Assembly: GCF_009900715.1 (NCBI RefSeq)
Contig: NZ_JAAAJC010000001.1
Location: 297,206 to 361,205 of the forward strand
Length of the DNA stretch: 64,000 nt
Reading direction: 5' to 3'
Source: Halococcus salsus
GTDB taxonomy: Archaea; Halobacteriota; Halobacteria; Halobacteriales; Halococcaceae
The position numbers and the translations under genes are program-made. Within the stretch, counting starts at the first letter, position 1. Each line of letters begins with the position of its first letter. Positions 9,224-18,309 of this stretch are shown piece by piece. The notes beneath the pieces were generated by a model. It ran no database searches. It was not told where the DNA came from and was given only the letters and a program-made list of their open reading frames with translations.

Positions 9224-10363
9224 TCACTCGGGCTGTTCGCTCGGCTCGTCGGCGATCCCGGTGCCGATGCGGGCGGCGACGCCGACGCCGACGAACGTGA
9301 CCAGCACCCCGGCGAGCACGAACCCGAGGAGTCGGGTGTCGGCGGTGACCGCGAAGCCCCGAACCGAGATCACCCCGAGCGAGAGCGCCGGCACCTGGAG
9401 CGGGGCGGTCACGCCGGCGCGTTCGAGGAAGTAGGCCGCGAAGCCACGGACGACGAGTGCGACGGCGACCGCGACGAACGGCAGGTTAAGCGCCGAGGTC
9501 CGAACGCGGTCGTTGGCGAGCCACTCGTCGGCGGCGAGGCCGATGCTCGCGGTCAGCGCCGCGGTCGCGAGCCACGGCACGCTCGCGAACAGGAAGGCCA
9601 TGACCGTGACGAGCGGGCTGGCGGTTCGCGCGAGCGGCGAGGCGTTGATCCCGCCCGCGACGACCCCGACGAGCGCGAGCCCCACGGCGATGACACCCGT
9701 CACCACCGACACCCGACCGGTGTAGAACCCGCCGCGGAGCCCGCGGGCGATCGCGCCGAACGCGTCGTCGACCCCGAAGCCCTTATAGAGCAAGAACAGC
9801 CCGGTGACGGCGGCGACGACCGCGACCGCGACCGCCGCGCTCCGGGCGAGCACCACCAGCACCGGGGCCACGAGCAACGCGATCCCGATCGGCACGAGCA
9901 CCGTCTGCCGGAGCTCCTCGTCGTCGAGGAACTGCTTGAGGTAGTGGTAGGTGGATTCGAGGTCGCGCGACTGGCGGACGACGACCCGCGAGACGCCGTC
10001 GACGCGAACCCGGCTCTCGACGACGTGGACCAGGCCCTCGTCGGCGCTGTCGGTCACCACGACCGACGAGTCGATGTCGTGGGCCGCGAGGAGTTCGTCG
10101 ACCTGGCGGGCGACCGCCCGGTCGGCGTCGACCGAGTCGTCGGCCCCCGAGACCACCGCGACCACCGGGTCCTCGCCCGTCTCCCGGAGGTCGCGCGCCA
10201 CCCGCAACCCTTCGAGGAAACAGTTGGTCCGGCTGCTCTCCGGATCGTGTAGGCCGGCCTCGGTCACGAGCGACCGGACCGCGCGCTCGCCGACCACCGG
10301 CACCTCGTCGGCGACCGCCGCGACGGTCTCGCCGCGGTCGAGACAGACCACGAGCGTACTCAC
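9224..10363 (-). CDS. DUF373 membrane protein
   Basis: Archaeal family of unknown function. The N-terminal half (about 1-145) is a soluble domain with VVCLDRG and AVVSGADDSVDADRAV, suggesting a Rossmann-like fold; the second half carries about six or seven hydrophobic helices. I choose the GTG giving MSTLVVCLDRG rather than a GTG 12 nt upstream, because TTTTTATT at 10386-10393 lies about 26 nt before it. Length 379 residues. It is upstream of no obvious operon partner. Confidence 0.85.
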   Translation of the reverse strand: MSTLVVCLDRGETVAAVADEVPVVGERAVRSLVTEAGLHDPESSRTNCFLEGLRVARDLRETGEDPVVAVVSGADDSVDADRAVARQVDELLAAHDIDSSVVVTDSADEGLVHVVESRVRVDGVSRVVVRQSRDLESTYHYLKQFLDDEELRQTVLVPIGIALLVAPVLVVLARSAAVAVAVVAAVTGLFLLYKGFGVDDAFGAIARGLRGGFYTGRVSVVTGVIAVGLALVGVVAGGINASPLARTASPLVTVMAFLFASVPWLATAALTASIGLAADEWLANDRVRTSALNLPFVAVAVALVVRGFAAYFLERAGVTAPLQVPALSLGVISVRGFAVTADTRLLGFVLAGVLVTFVGVGVAARIGTGIADEPSEQPE

Positions 10364-10385
10364 GTCCCGATGCACGCCACGATGG

Positions 10386-10393
10386 AATAAAAA
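10386..10393 (-). promoter_or_regulatory. TATA box of the DUF373 gene
   Basis: TTTTTATT on the minus strand; spacing favours the internal GTG start at 10363 and a leaderless transcript. Confidence 0.5.
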
Positions 10394-10418
10394 CGCTCGT
10401 CATGGCCGCCGTTCGGTC

Positions 10419-11321
10419 TTACAGTCGGAGCTGGAACTCCTCGTCGACGTCGAACGCGCTCGCCGCGCCCGCGCCGACCGCGTAGGCCATCCCCTGGGAG
10501 CTGTTCCGGAGGCGCTCCATCAGACTGCGTTCGGGCTCGAACTCCTCGACCTCGACCTCGTGGCCGAGGCGGTCTTCCAGTCGGTCCTCGACGTCTTCGC
10601 GGGTGCCGAGTTCGTCGACCAGCCCGTTCTCGGCCGCGTCGGTCCCAAGGTAGACGCGCGCCTCGGTCTCCCTGATGGTGGCCTCGTCGAGGTCGCGGCC
10701 CGCCGCCACCCGCTCGACGAAGGTCTCGTAGTAGTCGTCGACGATCCCCTGGAGGTAGGCCTCGTCCTCGGCTTCCGGCTCCTTCAGCGGGTAGCCCGCG
10801 TCCTTGAACTCGCCCGCCGTCATCGGGCGGTAGTCGAGCCCGAGCTTGTCGGCCAACCCCTTGGCGTTGACTTGGGAGCCGCGGACGCCGATGGAGCCGA
10901 CGATGCTCGCCTCACGCGCCCAGAGCTCGTCACAGCCGCTCGCGATCCAGTAGCCGCCGCTCGCGCAGGTGTCGGTCGCGTAGGCGACGGTCGGCCCGTC
11001 GAAGCGCTCGGCCGCGATCCGGATGTCCTCGCTCGGGAGCACCTCCCCGCCGGGGGTGTTGAGCTTCACGATCAGTGCCTCGACGTTCGGGTCGTCGTCG
11101 GCGTCCTCGATCTGTTCGACGACCTTGTCGGCGGGTATCGACCCCCGACCCGCGCCCGGGACGCGGCTCCCGTCGCGCGTGATCGGCCCTTCGACGGCGA
11201 CCTCGGCGACGTTGTAGCCGTTCGTCGCCTGAGCTCGGAATCGTTTGACGGTACCCCAGAGGCTCGCCCCCGCCGTCGCTCCGACGACCGCACCCGCGAG
11301 TCTGTCTGCGTTGGTCGGCAT
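10419..11321 (-). CDS. sppA: Signal peptide peptidase SppA, S49 family
   Basis: Membrane-anchored serine protease thought to degrade leftover signal peptides. The 300-residue protein has one N-terminal hydrophobic segment (about 8-22), the nucleophile motif TCASGGYW (Ser near 121) and the general-base Lys in GEFKDAGYP (about 173), the Ser-Lys dyad spacing of short SppA. It is half the size of E. coli SppA. A CTTAAT element about 26 nt upstream of the ATG points to a leaderless message. Confidence 0.9.
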   Translation of the reverse strand: MPTNADRLAGAVVGATAGASLWGTVKRFRAQATNGYNVAEVAVEGPITRDGSRVPGAGRGSIPADKVVEQIEDADDDPNVEALIVKLNTPGGEVLPSEDIRIAAERFDGPTVAYATDTCASGGYWIASGCDELWAREASIVGSIGVRGSQVNAKGLADKLGLDYRPMTAGEFKDAGYPLKEPEAEDEAYLQGIVDDYYETFVERVAAGRDLDEATIRETEARVYLGTDAAENGLVDELGTREDVEDRLEDRLGHEVEVEEFEPERSLMERLRNSSQGMAYAVGAGAASAFDVDEEFQLRL

Positions 11322-11393
11322 GGGCGCTCTCGGTGCGGAACGCGGATTAAGGGTTCGCTCGCGGAGCGCTGCCGGAACGATGTCGCTTGCGGT

Positions 11394-12284
11394 TTAGAGC
11401 TTGCCGGCCTTCTGGAGCTTCATCAGGTCCTCGGTGTCGAGGGTCTCGCCGTCGAGGAACTGCTGGTAGATCTCGTCGGCCTCCTCCTCGGCGGCCTCGC
11501 GGCGCTCGTCGCGCTCGGACTTGCGCTCCTGTTCTTCCTCCTTGTCCATCTCGCGGAGGCGCTTCTGGACCCGGACGAAGTCCTCGTGGTGGCGGTCGGC
11601 GGCCTCCTGGGCCTCGACGAACTTCTCGTGCCACTCGTCGGCGTCGTCGCGGACGTCGTCGGCCTCGCGGTAGGCCGAAATCATCTCGTTGTGGTGCTCC
11701 TGGGCCTCGTCGGCGAGCTCGGTGACCTTCTCGTGGTGCTCGGAGGCTTCGGCGCGGACCTCCTCGGCTTCGGCCTTGACCTCTTCGAGCCCCTCGGTGT
11801 CCTCGAGGGCGTCCTGGCGCTTGCGATACTGCTCGCGCTTGTCCTCGATCTTCTCGATGAGCTCGCGCTCGTCCTCGGCCGAGAGGACCTCGGTCTGCTG
11901 GCGGAACTCGAGGTCCTCGATCTCGGATTCGAGCGTGTCGAGGTCCTTGCCCTCGTCGAGGTCGAGGTCGCCCTTCATGTCGTCGACCTCGTCGAAGAGC
12001 TCGTTGGCCTTCGCGTTGAGCTCGTTTCGTTGCTGTTTGTGTTCTTGGACCTTCTCGTTCAGCTCGTCGCGTTTCTCGCGGTGCTCCTGTGCGAGATCGA
12101 CCTGCTCTCGCGTCTTCGCGTTGAGCTCGTCGCGTCGCGAGGCGCGCTCGGAGGCCGCCTGGTTCAGCTCGTTCCGGCGGTCGCGGAGCTTGCCGGCGAG
12201 CTTGATGAGCTTGCCTTTCGAGTCGCTTTCGAGGTCGTTATCGGTGAGTTCGACGTTCGCTGATTGGTCTATTGTGCTTGCCAT
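11394..12284 (-). CDS. Long coiled-coil protein (COG1340-like)
   Basis: A 296-residue, highly charged protein that is almost entirely heptad-rich helix from residue 25 to 265, with Glu/Lys/Arg/Gln dominating and no Cys. A short conserved C-terminus reads FLDGETLDTEDLMKLQKAGKL-like. This matches the archaeal COG1340 coiled-coil family, whose role is unsettled; distant likeness to Bfr1-type ribosome-associated proteins has been noted. It has a rather long upstream region (12285-12477) with two small hairpins. Confidence 0.85.
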   Translation of the reverse strand: MASTIDQSANVELTDNDLESDSKGKLIKLAGKLRDRRNELNQAASERASRRDELNAKTREQVDLAQEHREKRDELNEKVQEHKQQRNELNAKANELFDEVDDMKGDLDLDEGKDLDTLESEIEDLEFRQQTEVLSAEDERELIEKIEDKREQYRKRQDALEDTEGLEEVKAEAEEVRAEASEHHEKVTELADEAQEHHNEMISAYREADDVRDDADEWHEKFVEAQEAADRHHEDFVRVQKRLREMDKEEEQERKSERDERREAAEEEADEIYQQFLDGETLDTEDLMKLQKAGKL

Positions 12285-12385
12285 GGTTCGGTTGCGATCC
12301 CAGTCGCGCCGGATGGTCGCCGCTCCTCGTCGGTCGCTGACTGCTCGGAGGAGAGGCCCGTATCATTCGTTTGCGATACCACAGT

Positions 12386-12436
12386 GATGCCGGCGGCTTC
12401 TGGCATCTGCGCATAGTGGCAGAACCACTTTAAACG
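12386..12436 (-). promoter_or_regulatory. Possible promoter and hairpins upstream of the coiled-coil gene
   Basis: TTTAAA at 12430-12435 would start a minus-strand transcript near 12405, leaving a leader of about 120 nt. Around that point are two inverted repeats: GATGCC/GGCATC (12386-12391 with 12402-12407) and AGTGG/CCACT (12415-12419 with 12425-12429). The TATA is symmetric, so direction is not certain. Confidence 0.3.
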
Positions 12437-12477
12437 TTGCGATGGTGAGAGGTCGTCACACGGTCTCTCGGCCCGGT

Positions 12478-14190
12478 CTACCGGGGATAGCTGGTTTCGA
12501 CCGTCCGCTCCCCGACCGAGAGCACGAGGTCGACGCTATCGGCCTCCGCGGGCGGGTCGACCGTCCCGACCGTCGCCCGCGCGGCGGGTCCGAGGTCGAC
12601 CGCGACCGTTCCCGACCGCTCACCCGCTTCCCACTCGACCTCGCCCGCGACGGGGTCGGCGGTGTCGTTGCTCACCACGACCGCGGGTTCGGGTCCGGTC
12701 GGGTCGTCGAGGAACACGGTCACCGGCTCGAACCCGGTCGCGAGCGTGGCGTCGACCGACGCGGCGTTCGGCGGCGCGAATACGGTGAGGAACGGTATCC
12801 CCGACCGGCGGAGCGCCGCGACCGTCCGTTCCGCGTTCGTCGCCGCCGCCGCGTCGGTTCCGGCCACCGCGTAGCGGGTGTGGGTGCCCGGGTCGAGGTC
12901 GCCGGCCGCCCCCGTGTAGCCGTCGACCACCCAGCACTCGGTCCCGTCCTCGACACCGGCATCGAGGCCGGGAACGGCGAGCGCGGGGATGGAACCCGGC
13001 AGCGCACCCGCGGCCGCCGTCGCGGTCGCCGCGTGCTCGCGCCCACCCACCGCGCGAAGCACCCGCCACGAACCCCGGTCGGTGGCCGTCTCGAACTCGT
13101 AGGCGTCGTCGTGGACCCCGAAACACGTGAGGCTCGCGTGGTGGCCGTAGGCCCCCGAGAGCCGGCGTGCAAGCGACCGGGCGCGTTCGGCGTCGAGCGC
13201 GCCCGGACTCATCGGCAGGTCCTGCACGAGGAGCACGCCCGCCTCGTCGGCGGCGTCGTAGGCCGACTCGGGCGGGACGTGGCCGTACCATCGGACGAGG
13301 GTCGCGTTCGTCTCGGCCGCGTGTTCGACGGCCTCGACCGCGTCCTCGGGGTCGGTCGTCGGAAGCACGACCCGGCCGCGAACCGGGATCCGGGTTCCGT
13401 TGACGACCAACCCGTCGGAGCCGTACTCGACGGTCCGAAAGCCGGTCGTCGCGGTGCGTTCGTGGTCGCCGAGGGCGGCCCGCACCGTATAGCGCCGTTG
13501 CGAGCCGAACCCGCGCGGCCACCACCGGTCGGGGTCGCGAACCGAGAGCCGCCCCTGCACGGTGACGCGCCCACCCGCCTCCGCCGCGACCCCGACGGAG
13601 GTCATCGCGCTCGTGGCCTCGCCGTCCGCGGGGTGGAGCGTGAGCCGGACCCGGCCCGAGAGCTCCGTCCCGGCGTCGACGGTGACGATAGCGTTGATCC
13701 CCGTCTCGTCGCCCTCGGCCGGTCGAACCGTGAGGTCGGTGAGCGCGATCTCGGGGACGGGTTCGACGGTGGCGTCCCACCGGATCCCCGGGACGCGGTC
13801 CCGCGGCGGGAGGCGATCCGTCTCGAAGACACCGCCGAAGCGGTCGTCGGACGCCCGACAGACCACGACGAGTTCGTTCTCGTCCGCCGGGTCGACGACG
13901 GCGCTGAACGGTGTGAAGTAAGCGTCGTGCTCCCCGAGGAACTCGCCGTTGAGCCAGACGCGCGCGTGGGCGTAGAGCCCACCGAGGCGGAGTTCGGCGC
14001 GCTCCCCACCGGGGTCGGCGAAGTGGGTTCGGTAGGCGACCGTTCGCTCACCGGTGAAGCGCGCCGGGCTTTCGGGCCCCTCGACGGCGACCCACTCGTC
14101 GGGCGTCGGTGGATCGCGCCCGTCCGGGTCGACCGCGGCCGCGCTCCACTCGCGGAGGTTCATGTCGACCGAAGTGGGCGCGCCGGGCAT
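12478..14190 (-). CDS. Glycoside hydrolase family 2-like protein, catalytic motif altered
   Basis: About 570 residues with the layout of GH2 enzymes: an N-terminal jelly-roll sugar-binding domain (ARVWLNGEFLGEHDAYFTPF), an immunoglobulin-like domain ending near RTVEYGSDGLVVNG, and a barrel-like region. Where active GH2 enzymes have a HPS...NE acid/base motif, this protein reads HHASLTCFGVHDD, so the usual Asn-Glu is missing. It lacks a signal peptide and is probably cytoplasmic. It may be a non-catalytic sugar-binding relative or use a different residue. The start could also be 27 nt further in (MNLREW). Confidence 0.7.
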   Translation of the reverse strand: MPGAPTSVDMNLREWSAAAVDPDGRDPPTPDEWVAVEGPESPARFTGERTVAYRTHFADPGGERAELRLGGLYAHARVWLNGEFLGEHDAYFTPFSAVVDPADENELVVVCRASDDRFGGVFETDRLPPRDRVPGIRWDATVEPVPEIALTDLTVRPAEGDETGINAIVTVDAGTELSGRVRLTLHPADGEATSAMTSVGVAAEAGGRVTVQGRLSVRDPDRWWPRGFGSQRRYTVRAALGDHERTATTGFRTVEYGSDGLVVNGTRIPVRGRVVLPTTDPEDAVEAVEHAAETNATLVRWYGHVPPESAYDAADEAGVLLVQDLPMSPGALDAERARSLARRLSGAYGHHASLTCFGVHDDAYEFETATDRGSWRVLRAVGGREHAATATAAAGALPGSIPALAVPGLDAGVEDGTECWVVDGYTGAAGDLDPGTHTRYAVAGTDAAAATNAERTVAALRRSGIPFLTVFAPPNAASVDATLATGFEPVTVFLDDPTGPEPAVVVSNDTADPVAGEVEWEAGERSGTVAVDLGPAARATVGTVDPPAEADSVDLVLSVGERTVETSYPR

Positions 14191-14266
14191 AGCCCTTCCG
14201 TGTGTTTCTTTCAGTTTCACTCCGAGGTTGCCGCCGGTTCATAGTCCCTGCGGGCGTTCTCCCGGT

Positions 14267-14419
14267 ATGTTCGAAGAACTCACGCTGACCTGCGAGGCCG
14301 AGGGGTGTGGCCGCGACCTCGACCCGGAGCCCGCGTTGGTCTTCCGGGACGCCGGCGGCGAGCGCCGGGCCTACGAGTGCGTCTGCGGTGCCGTCACGGT
14401 GACCGTCGCGAAGACGTAG
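14267..14419 (+). CDS. 50-residue Cys-pair small protein
   Basis: Starts MFEELTLTCEAEGCG and ends with CVCGAVTVTVAKT. The four cysteines (two spaced by four residues, two by one) could bind one zinc, as in the many haloarchaeal zinc microproteins. It is followed after 30 bp by the DUF371 gene on the same strand. Function unknown. Confidence 0.65.
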   Translation: MFEELTLTCEAEGCGRDLDPEPALVFRDAGGERRAYECVCGAVTVTVAKT

Positions 14420-14449
14420 CCCTAAGTGCGGCTCCCGCCGACGACCGGC

Positions 14450-14863
14450 GTGGAAGAAATCGTCCGCGCACGCGGCCACGAAAACGTCACCGCCCGCCAC
14501 GCGAGCACGCTCGAACTCACCGCCGACGACTACCTCACGCCCGCCGGCGACTGTATCCTCGGGATCGAGGCCGACCGGACACCCGCCGACTTCGACCCCG
14601 CGTTCGTCGACGCCTGCCGCGACGCCGACGCGACCATTAGCCTCGAACTCGCCGTTGACGGGCTGACCCGAACCGTCCGTGGACGCGGCCATCCCGACCT
14701 CGACTGTACGAACGATCGGAGCCTCGTCTGTCGGACCAGCGACTACGTCGACGATCGGACGGTGATGGTGGGTGCGGACCGGGCGGCCGGCGATCTCGAC
14801 CGGGAGCTCGTGACGGCGCTCGCCGACGGCGGCTCGCTCACCGCGACGCTCCGGGTCGAGTGA
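14450..14863 (+). CDS. DUF371 protein
   Basis: Small archaeal beta-rich protein of unknown function, 137 residues. The GTG start giving MEEIVRARGHENVTARHASTLE is chosen because this is the conserved family opening; a longer reading adds eight unlikely residues. A CCTAAG element near 14421-14426 lies about 26 nt upstream. The body has GDCILGIEAD and a C-terminal REL region typical of the family. Confidence 0.85.
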   Translation: MEEIVRARGHENVTARHASTLELTADDYLTPAGDCILGIEADRTPADFDPAFVDACRDADATISLELAVDGLTRTVRGRGHPDLDCTNDRSLVCRTSDYVDDRTVMVGADRAAGDLDRELVTALADGGSLTATLRVE

Positions 14864-14981
14864 CCGCCGAAACGACCGCTTCCTCGACGATCTAGGTCGA
14901 TCGATCTTCGTGGATACTTCGCCGATACGCCACGTTTAGGTGTGTTTGTCACCGACCACCACCCGAGGCGATACTCGCCGA

Positions 14982-16169
14982 ATGTCACCCGAGACGGAGG
15001 GAAGTTGGTCGTCGGTCGCCACGGTCGCGGGCTGGCAGGTGGCGGCGAGTCTCTGCTATTATAGTATCTTCGCCGCCACGGGAGTCGTCAGGGACGCCTT
15101 CTCGCTGTCGGCGACCGAGGTCGGGCTGTTCACGACCGCGGCGCTGCTCGGCTACACGGTCGCGCTGGTGCCGAGCGGTGCGGCGGTCGACGGCTACGGC
15201 GAGAAACGTGTGATGGTCTTCGGGCTGGTCGGGCTCGCGGTCGCGACCGTTGGGGTCTCGCTCGCGCCGAGCTACGGCCTCCTGCTTGTCGCGGGTGCGG
15301 TGCTCGGGGGCGCGTACTCCTCGGCGATGCCCGCCTCGAACCGGGGGATCCTCGCGAGCGCGCCCGCCGGCCGGGGCAACTTCGCTATGGGACTGAAGCA
15401 GGTCGGGGTCACGGCGGGCAGCGCGATCGCCTCGCTGGTCATCACGGGACTGGCAGCGGTGGTCGCGTGGCAGGCCGGCTTCTGGGTGATCGCCGCGCTC
15501 GCGGGCGGCTACGTCGTCGGCTTCGTCGCGCTCTACGACGGGACCCGCGGCGAGGGGACCCTCTCGGTACCCGACTTCTCGGTGCTGCGCTCGAATCGGG
15601 CCTATCTCGTGCTCATCGGCGTCGGGTTCTTCATGGGGGCGTCGATCTTCGCGATGCTCGGTTACATCGTGCTCTACGTCGTCGACGACCTCGGCCACAC
15701 CACCCTCGTCGGCGGCGTCGTGCTGGCGCTCACCCAGGTCATGGGGAGCGCCGCACGAATCGGCGCGGGGGGCGTCGCCGACCGCCTCGGCGGCGCGCGC
15801 GGGGCGGCCACCGTCGCGTTGGTCCAGATGGCCGGCGCGGTGGTCCTGTTCGCGCTACTCGCGACGGGCCTCCCCTCGTTCCCGGTAGCGCTCGTCGTCT
15901 TCGCGGGCCTCGGACTCACGGTCTACGGATCCACCGGGGTGTTCTACTCCTGTCTCGGGACCATCGTCGACGACGACGACATTGGGGCGGCGACCGCCGG
16001 CGGCCAGACCGCGATCAACGTCGGCGGCCTCCTCGCACCGCCGACCTTCGGTCTGCTCGTCGAGCATGCGGGCTACTCCGTGAGCTGGGCGTTCCTCGGG
16101 GCGCTCTCGGTCGCCGGTACCGTGCTGCTCGTCGTGGTTCGACGACGGCTCGGCTCGCCCACCGGGTGA
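14982..16169 (+). CDS. Major facilitator superfamily transporter
   Basis: A 395-residue protein with twelve predicted membrane helices. The loop between helices 2 and 3 reads GAAVDGYGEKRVMVFG, the MFS signature (normally GxxxDRxGRR), and its repeat in the second half is GGVADRLGGARGA. No strong substrate clue is visible; the general type resembles nitrate/oxalate-like and drug-efflux MFS members. It stands alone between DUF371 and nth, all on the plus strand. Confidence 0.88.
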   Translation: MSPETEGSWSSVATVAGWQVAASLCYYSIFAATGVVRDAFSLSATEVGLFTTAALLGYTVALVPSGAAVDGYGEKRVMVFGLVGLAVATVGVSLAPSYGLLLVAGAVLGGAYSSAMPASNRGILASAPAGRGNFAMGLKQVGVTAGSAIASLVITGLAAVVAWQAGFWVIAALAGGYVVGFVALYDGTRGEGTLSVPDFSVLRSNRAYLVLIGVGFFMGASIFAMLGYIVLYVVDDLGHTTLVGGVVLALTQVMGSAARIGAGGVADRLGGARGAATVALVQMAGAVVLFALLATGLPSFPVALVVFAGLGLTVYGSTGVFYSCLGTIVDDDDIGAATAGGQTAINVGGLLAPPTFGLLVEHAGYSVSWAFLGALSVAGTVLLVVVRRRLGSPTG

Positions 16170-16218
16170 CCCGTTCCGCGAACGACGTTTTGTAGTGTTC
16201 CGCAGCCGACGACCCAGT

Positions 16219-17031
16219 ATGAGCGAGGACCCGGAGCCCACCGAGAACATCAGTGGCGGGCCCGACGGTGGCGGACTCGCGAGCGAGTTCGACGAGCGGA
16301 CGGCCGAGACGCGTGCCGAGCAGGTCGTCGACCGCCTCGGCGAGCGCTACTGGCGCAAGACCTACGGCGGCCAGGACGCCTTCGAGTGTCTCGTCCGCAC
16401 GATCCTGAGCCAGAACACGTCCGACAAAGCAAGCCAGCCGGCCCACGACGCGCTGATGGCGCGCTACGGCGAGAGCGAGGACCTCGCGGTGGCGCTCGCG
16501 GAGGTGGATCAGGACGACCTCGCCGAGACCATCCAGCCCGCGGGGCTCTACAACCAGAAGTCCGAAACACTGGGTCGGATCGCTGGCCGTGTGGTCGAGG
16601 AGTACGGCGGCGCGGCGGGATTCGACGAGTACGTTACGGGCGAGGAACCCGACGAGGTCCGCGACACCCTGCTTGACTTCTCGGGGGTCGGTCCCAAGAC
16701 CGCCGACTGCGTGCTCCTCTTCTCCGGTGGCCGCGCAGGCGTCTTCCCCGTGGACACCCACGTCCATCGGATCTATCGGCGGCTCGGGGTCGCACCGCCC
16801 GATGCCGACCACGAGAAGGTCAGGGAAGTCCTCGAAGACCAGATCCCTGCCGAGAAGTGTGGGTTCGGCCACACTGCGACGATCCAGTTCGGGCGGGAGT
16901 TCTGCAAAGCCCGCAAGCCGGCGTGTCTCGACGACCCCGACGCGTGCCCGATGGCCGACCTCTGCGACCAGGTGGGTGTCTATCCCGCGACGGACGAGGT
17001 GGTCGACCCCGCCGACGCGCCGGCCGAGTGA
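16219..17031 (+). CDS. nth: Endonuclease III, iron-sulfur DNA glycosylase
   Basis: Removes oxidised pyrimidines and nicks the abasic site. The 270-residue protein has the helix-hairpin-helix GVGPKTADCVLLF with catalytic Lys, and the catalytic Asp in VDTHVHRI. The C-terminal cluster motif is C-x6-C-x6-C-x5-C (CKARKPACLDDPDACPMADLC region near residue 235), four residues longer in the middle than the E. coli C-x6-C-x2-C-x5-C. An acidic N-terminal extension of about 25 residues precedes the domain. Confidence 0.93.
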   Translation: MSEDPEPTENISGGPDGGGLASEFDERTAETRAEQVVDRLGERYWRKTYGGQDAFECLVRTILSQNTSDKASQPAHDALMARYGESEDLAVALAEVDQDDLAETIQPAGLYNQKSETLGRIAGRVVEEYGGAAGFDEYVTGEEPDEVRDTLLDFSGVGPKTADCVLLFSGGRAGVFPVDTHVHRIYRRLGVAPPDADHEKVREVLEDQIPAEKCGFGHTATIQFGREFCKARKPACLDDPDACPMADLCDQVGVYPATDEVVDPADAPAE

Positions 17032-17037
17032 ACCGAA

Positions 17038-17442
17038 CTACTGGCTCCGGACCGTGACGACCAGTATGACGGTGATCAGCACGAACGCGATCAGCGAGAG
17101 GTTCGGAATCGAGAGACCGACTATCTGATACTGGATCGCGCTACAGCCGCCGCCGACCGAGCAGGTGCCGGTAGTGTCGCTGACCTGGAGCCACGAGTGG
17201 TAGGCCGCGACGACGGTCCCGAGAGCCGACAACGGGAGCGCGGTGAGGAAGACCCGCCGCCGGTTTTCGAGGGCCGCGACACCGAGCACGAGAACGAGGG
17301 GGTACATCAAGATTCGCTGATACCAGCAGAGTTCGCAGGGGACGAGACCGAGGCCGAGGCTGAAGTAGAGGCTCCCGGCAGTGGCGACGAGCGCGACGAG
17401 CGTCCCGAAGGCGAGCGGGAGCCGGGCCTCGAAGCGGCGCAT
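17038..17442 (-). CDS. dsbB: Disulfide bond formation protein DsbB
   Basis: Four-helix membrane oxidase that passes electrons from a thiol-oxidising partner to quinone. The 134-residue protein has the first redox pair in CELCWYQR (about residues 36-39) and a second pair in CSVGGGCSA (about 94-100), followed by a last helix. The Arg after WYQ is the quinone-site residue in known DsbB. It is convergent with nth. No DsbA-like partner is in the window. Confidence 0.93.
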   Translation of the reverse strand: MRRFEARLPLAFGTLVALVATAGSLYFSLGLGLVPCELCWYQRILMYPLVLVLGVAALENRRRVFLTALPLSALGTVVAAYHSWLQVSDTTGTCSVGGGCSAIQYQIVGLSIPNLSLIAFVLITVILVVTVRSQ

Positions 17443-17538
17443 ACGTGATCCCCGGGAGAAGAGCTATGTAGCGGTTGCGGTCCTGCGGTGGGCACGGCGG
17501 ACATCGAGAACGATCCGGTTCGCACGATCATCACCAGA

Positions 17539-17545
17539 TTTAATA
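17539..17545 (+). promoter_or_regulatory. TATA box deciding the methyltransferase start
   Basis: TTTAATA lies inside the longer open frame and 24 nt before the GTG at 17569, which argues against the upstream GTG at 17488. Confidence 0.5.
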
Positions 17546-17568
17546 GTGTAATCTCTCTGAGGAATCCT

Positions 17569-18309
17569 GTGAGCATATCAGCGCTCGCTCGACGAAGTGT
17601 TGAGATCGCTCTCGACGAAGGATTGCACGGACTCGTCGCTCGGACGACCACTTACGCGAAGATGCGGCTGTTGTCGCTTTTCGAACGGACTGAGCCGACA
17701 CGACCCCTCTACTATCGGCTGTTCGATTCGACGCAGTACTGGGAACAGCGCTACTCTGATGGTCGGGACTCCGGGCCAGGCTCGCGAGGTGGGCACAGAC
17801 GGTTCAAAGCGGATTTCCTGAACGCGTTCGTCAACGAACACGATATCGACTCCGTTCTCGAATTCGGCTGCGGGGACGGTGACCAAGTAGCACTCGCGGA
17901 GTACCCGGCGTATCGCGGGCTCGAAATATCCGAATCCGCCGTCGAAGCGTGTTCGCGACGGTTCGCCGACGACGAAACCAAGACGTTCGCACACTACGAC
18001 CCGGGCGAATACCACGGCGAGCAGCGAGAACGGTTCGAGGCCGAACTGGTGCTCTCCCTGGAGGTCGTCTTCCACCTCGTCGACGACGAGACGTTCGAGA
18101 AGACGATGCACGATATGTTCGCGTCGGCGACTCGGTACGTGATAGTCTTCTCGAGCAATCACGACGAAACGACCCCCGAACTCCACGTCAGACACCGGCG
18201 TTTCACCGACTACGTCGAAGCGGCGTTCCCGAACTTCGAACTGATCGAGACGGTCGAAAACGAGTACGAGTCCCGTCACGCCGATTTCTACGTCTACGAA
18301 AAGCGCTGA
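17569..18309 (+). CDS. Class I SAM-dependent methyltransferase
   Basis: A 246-residue protein. SAM-binding motif I is VLEFGCGDGDQV near residue 98, followed by RGLEISESAVE (motif II) and LSLEVVFHLVDD (motif IV/post-I region). The N-terminal YYRLFDSTQYWEQRY is a typical lead-in for this group. The substrate is unknown; related genes are often near surface-glycan loci. Its GC content is visibly lower than its neighbours, and it is isolated between unrelated genes, so recent acquisition is possible. Confidence 0.82.
   Translation: MSISALARRSVEIALDEGLHGLVARTTTYAKMRLLSLFERTEPTRPLYYRLFDSTQYWEQRYSDGRDSGPGSRGGHRRFKADFLNAFVNEHDIDSVLEFGCGDGDQVALAEYPAYRGLEISESAVEACSRRFADDETKTFAHYDPGEYHGEQRERFEAELVLSLEVVFHLVDDETFEKTMHDMFASATRYVIVFSSNHDETTPELHVRHRRFTDYVEAAFPNFELIETVENEYESRHADFYVYEKR

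Noticed and set aside
9951..12263. A 770-codon open frame on the plus strand across DUF373, sppA and the coiled-coil gene
   Set aside because: It lies antisense to three well-supported genes and its residue make-up (Arg/Ser then Leu/Val runs) is what GC-rich codon positions give in the wrong frame.
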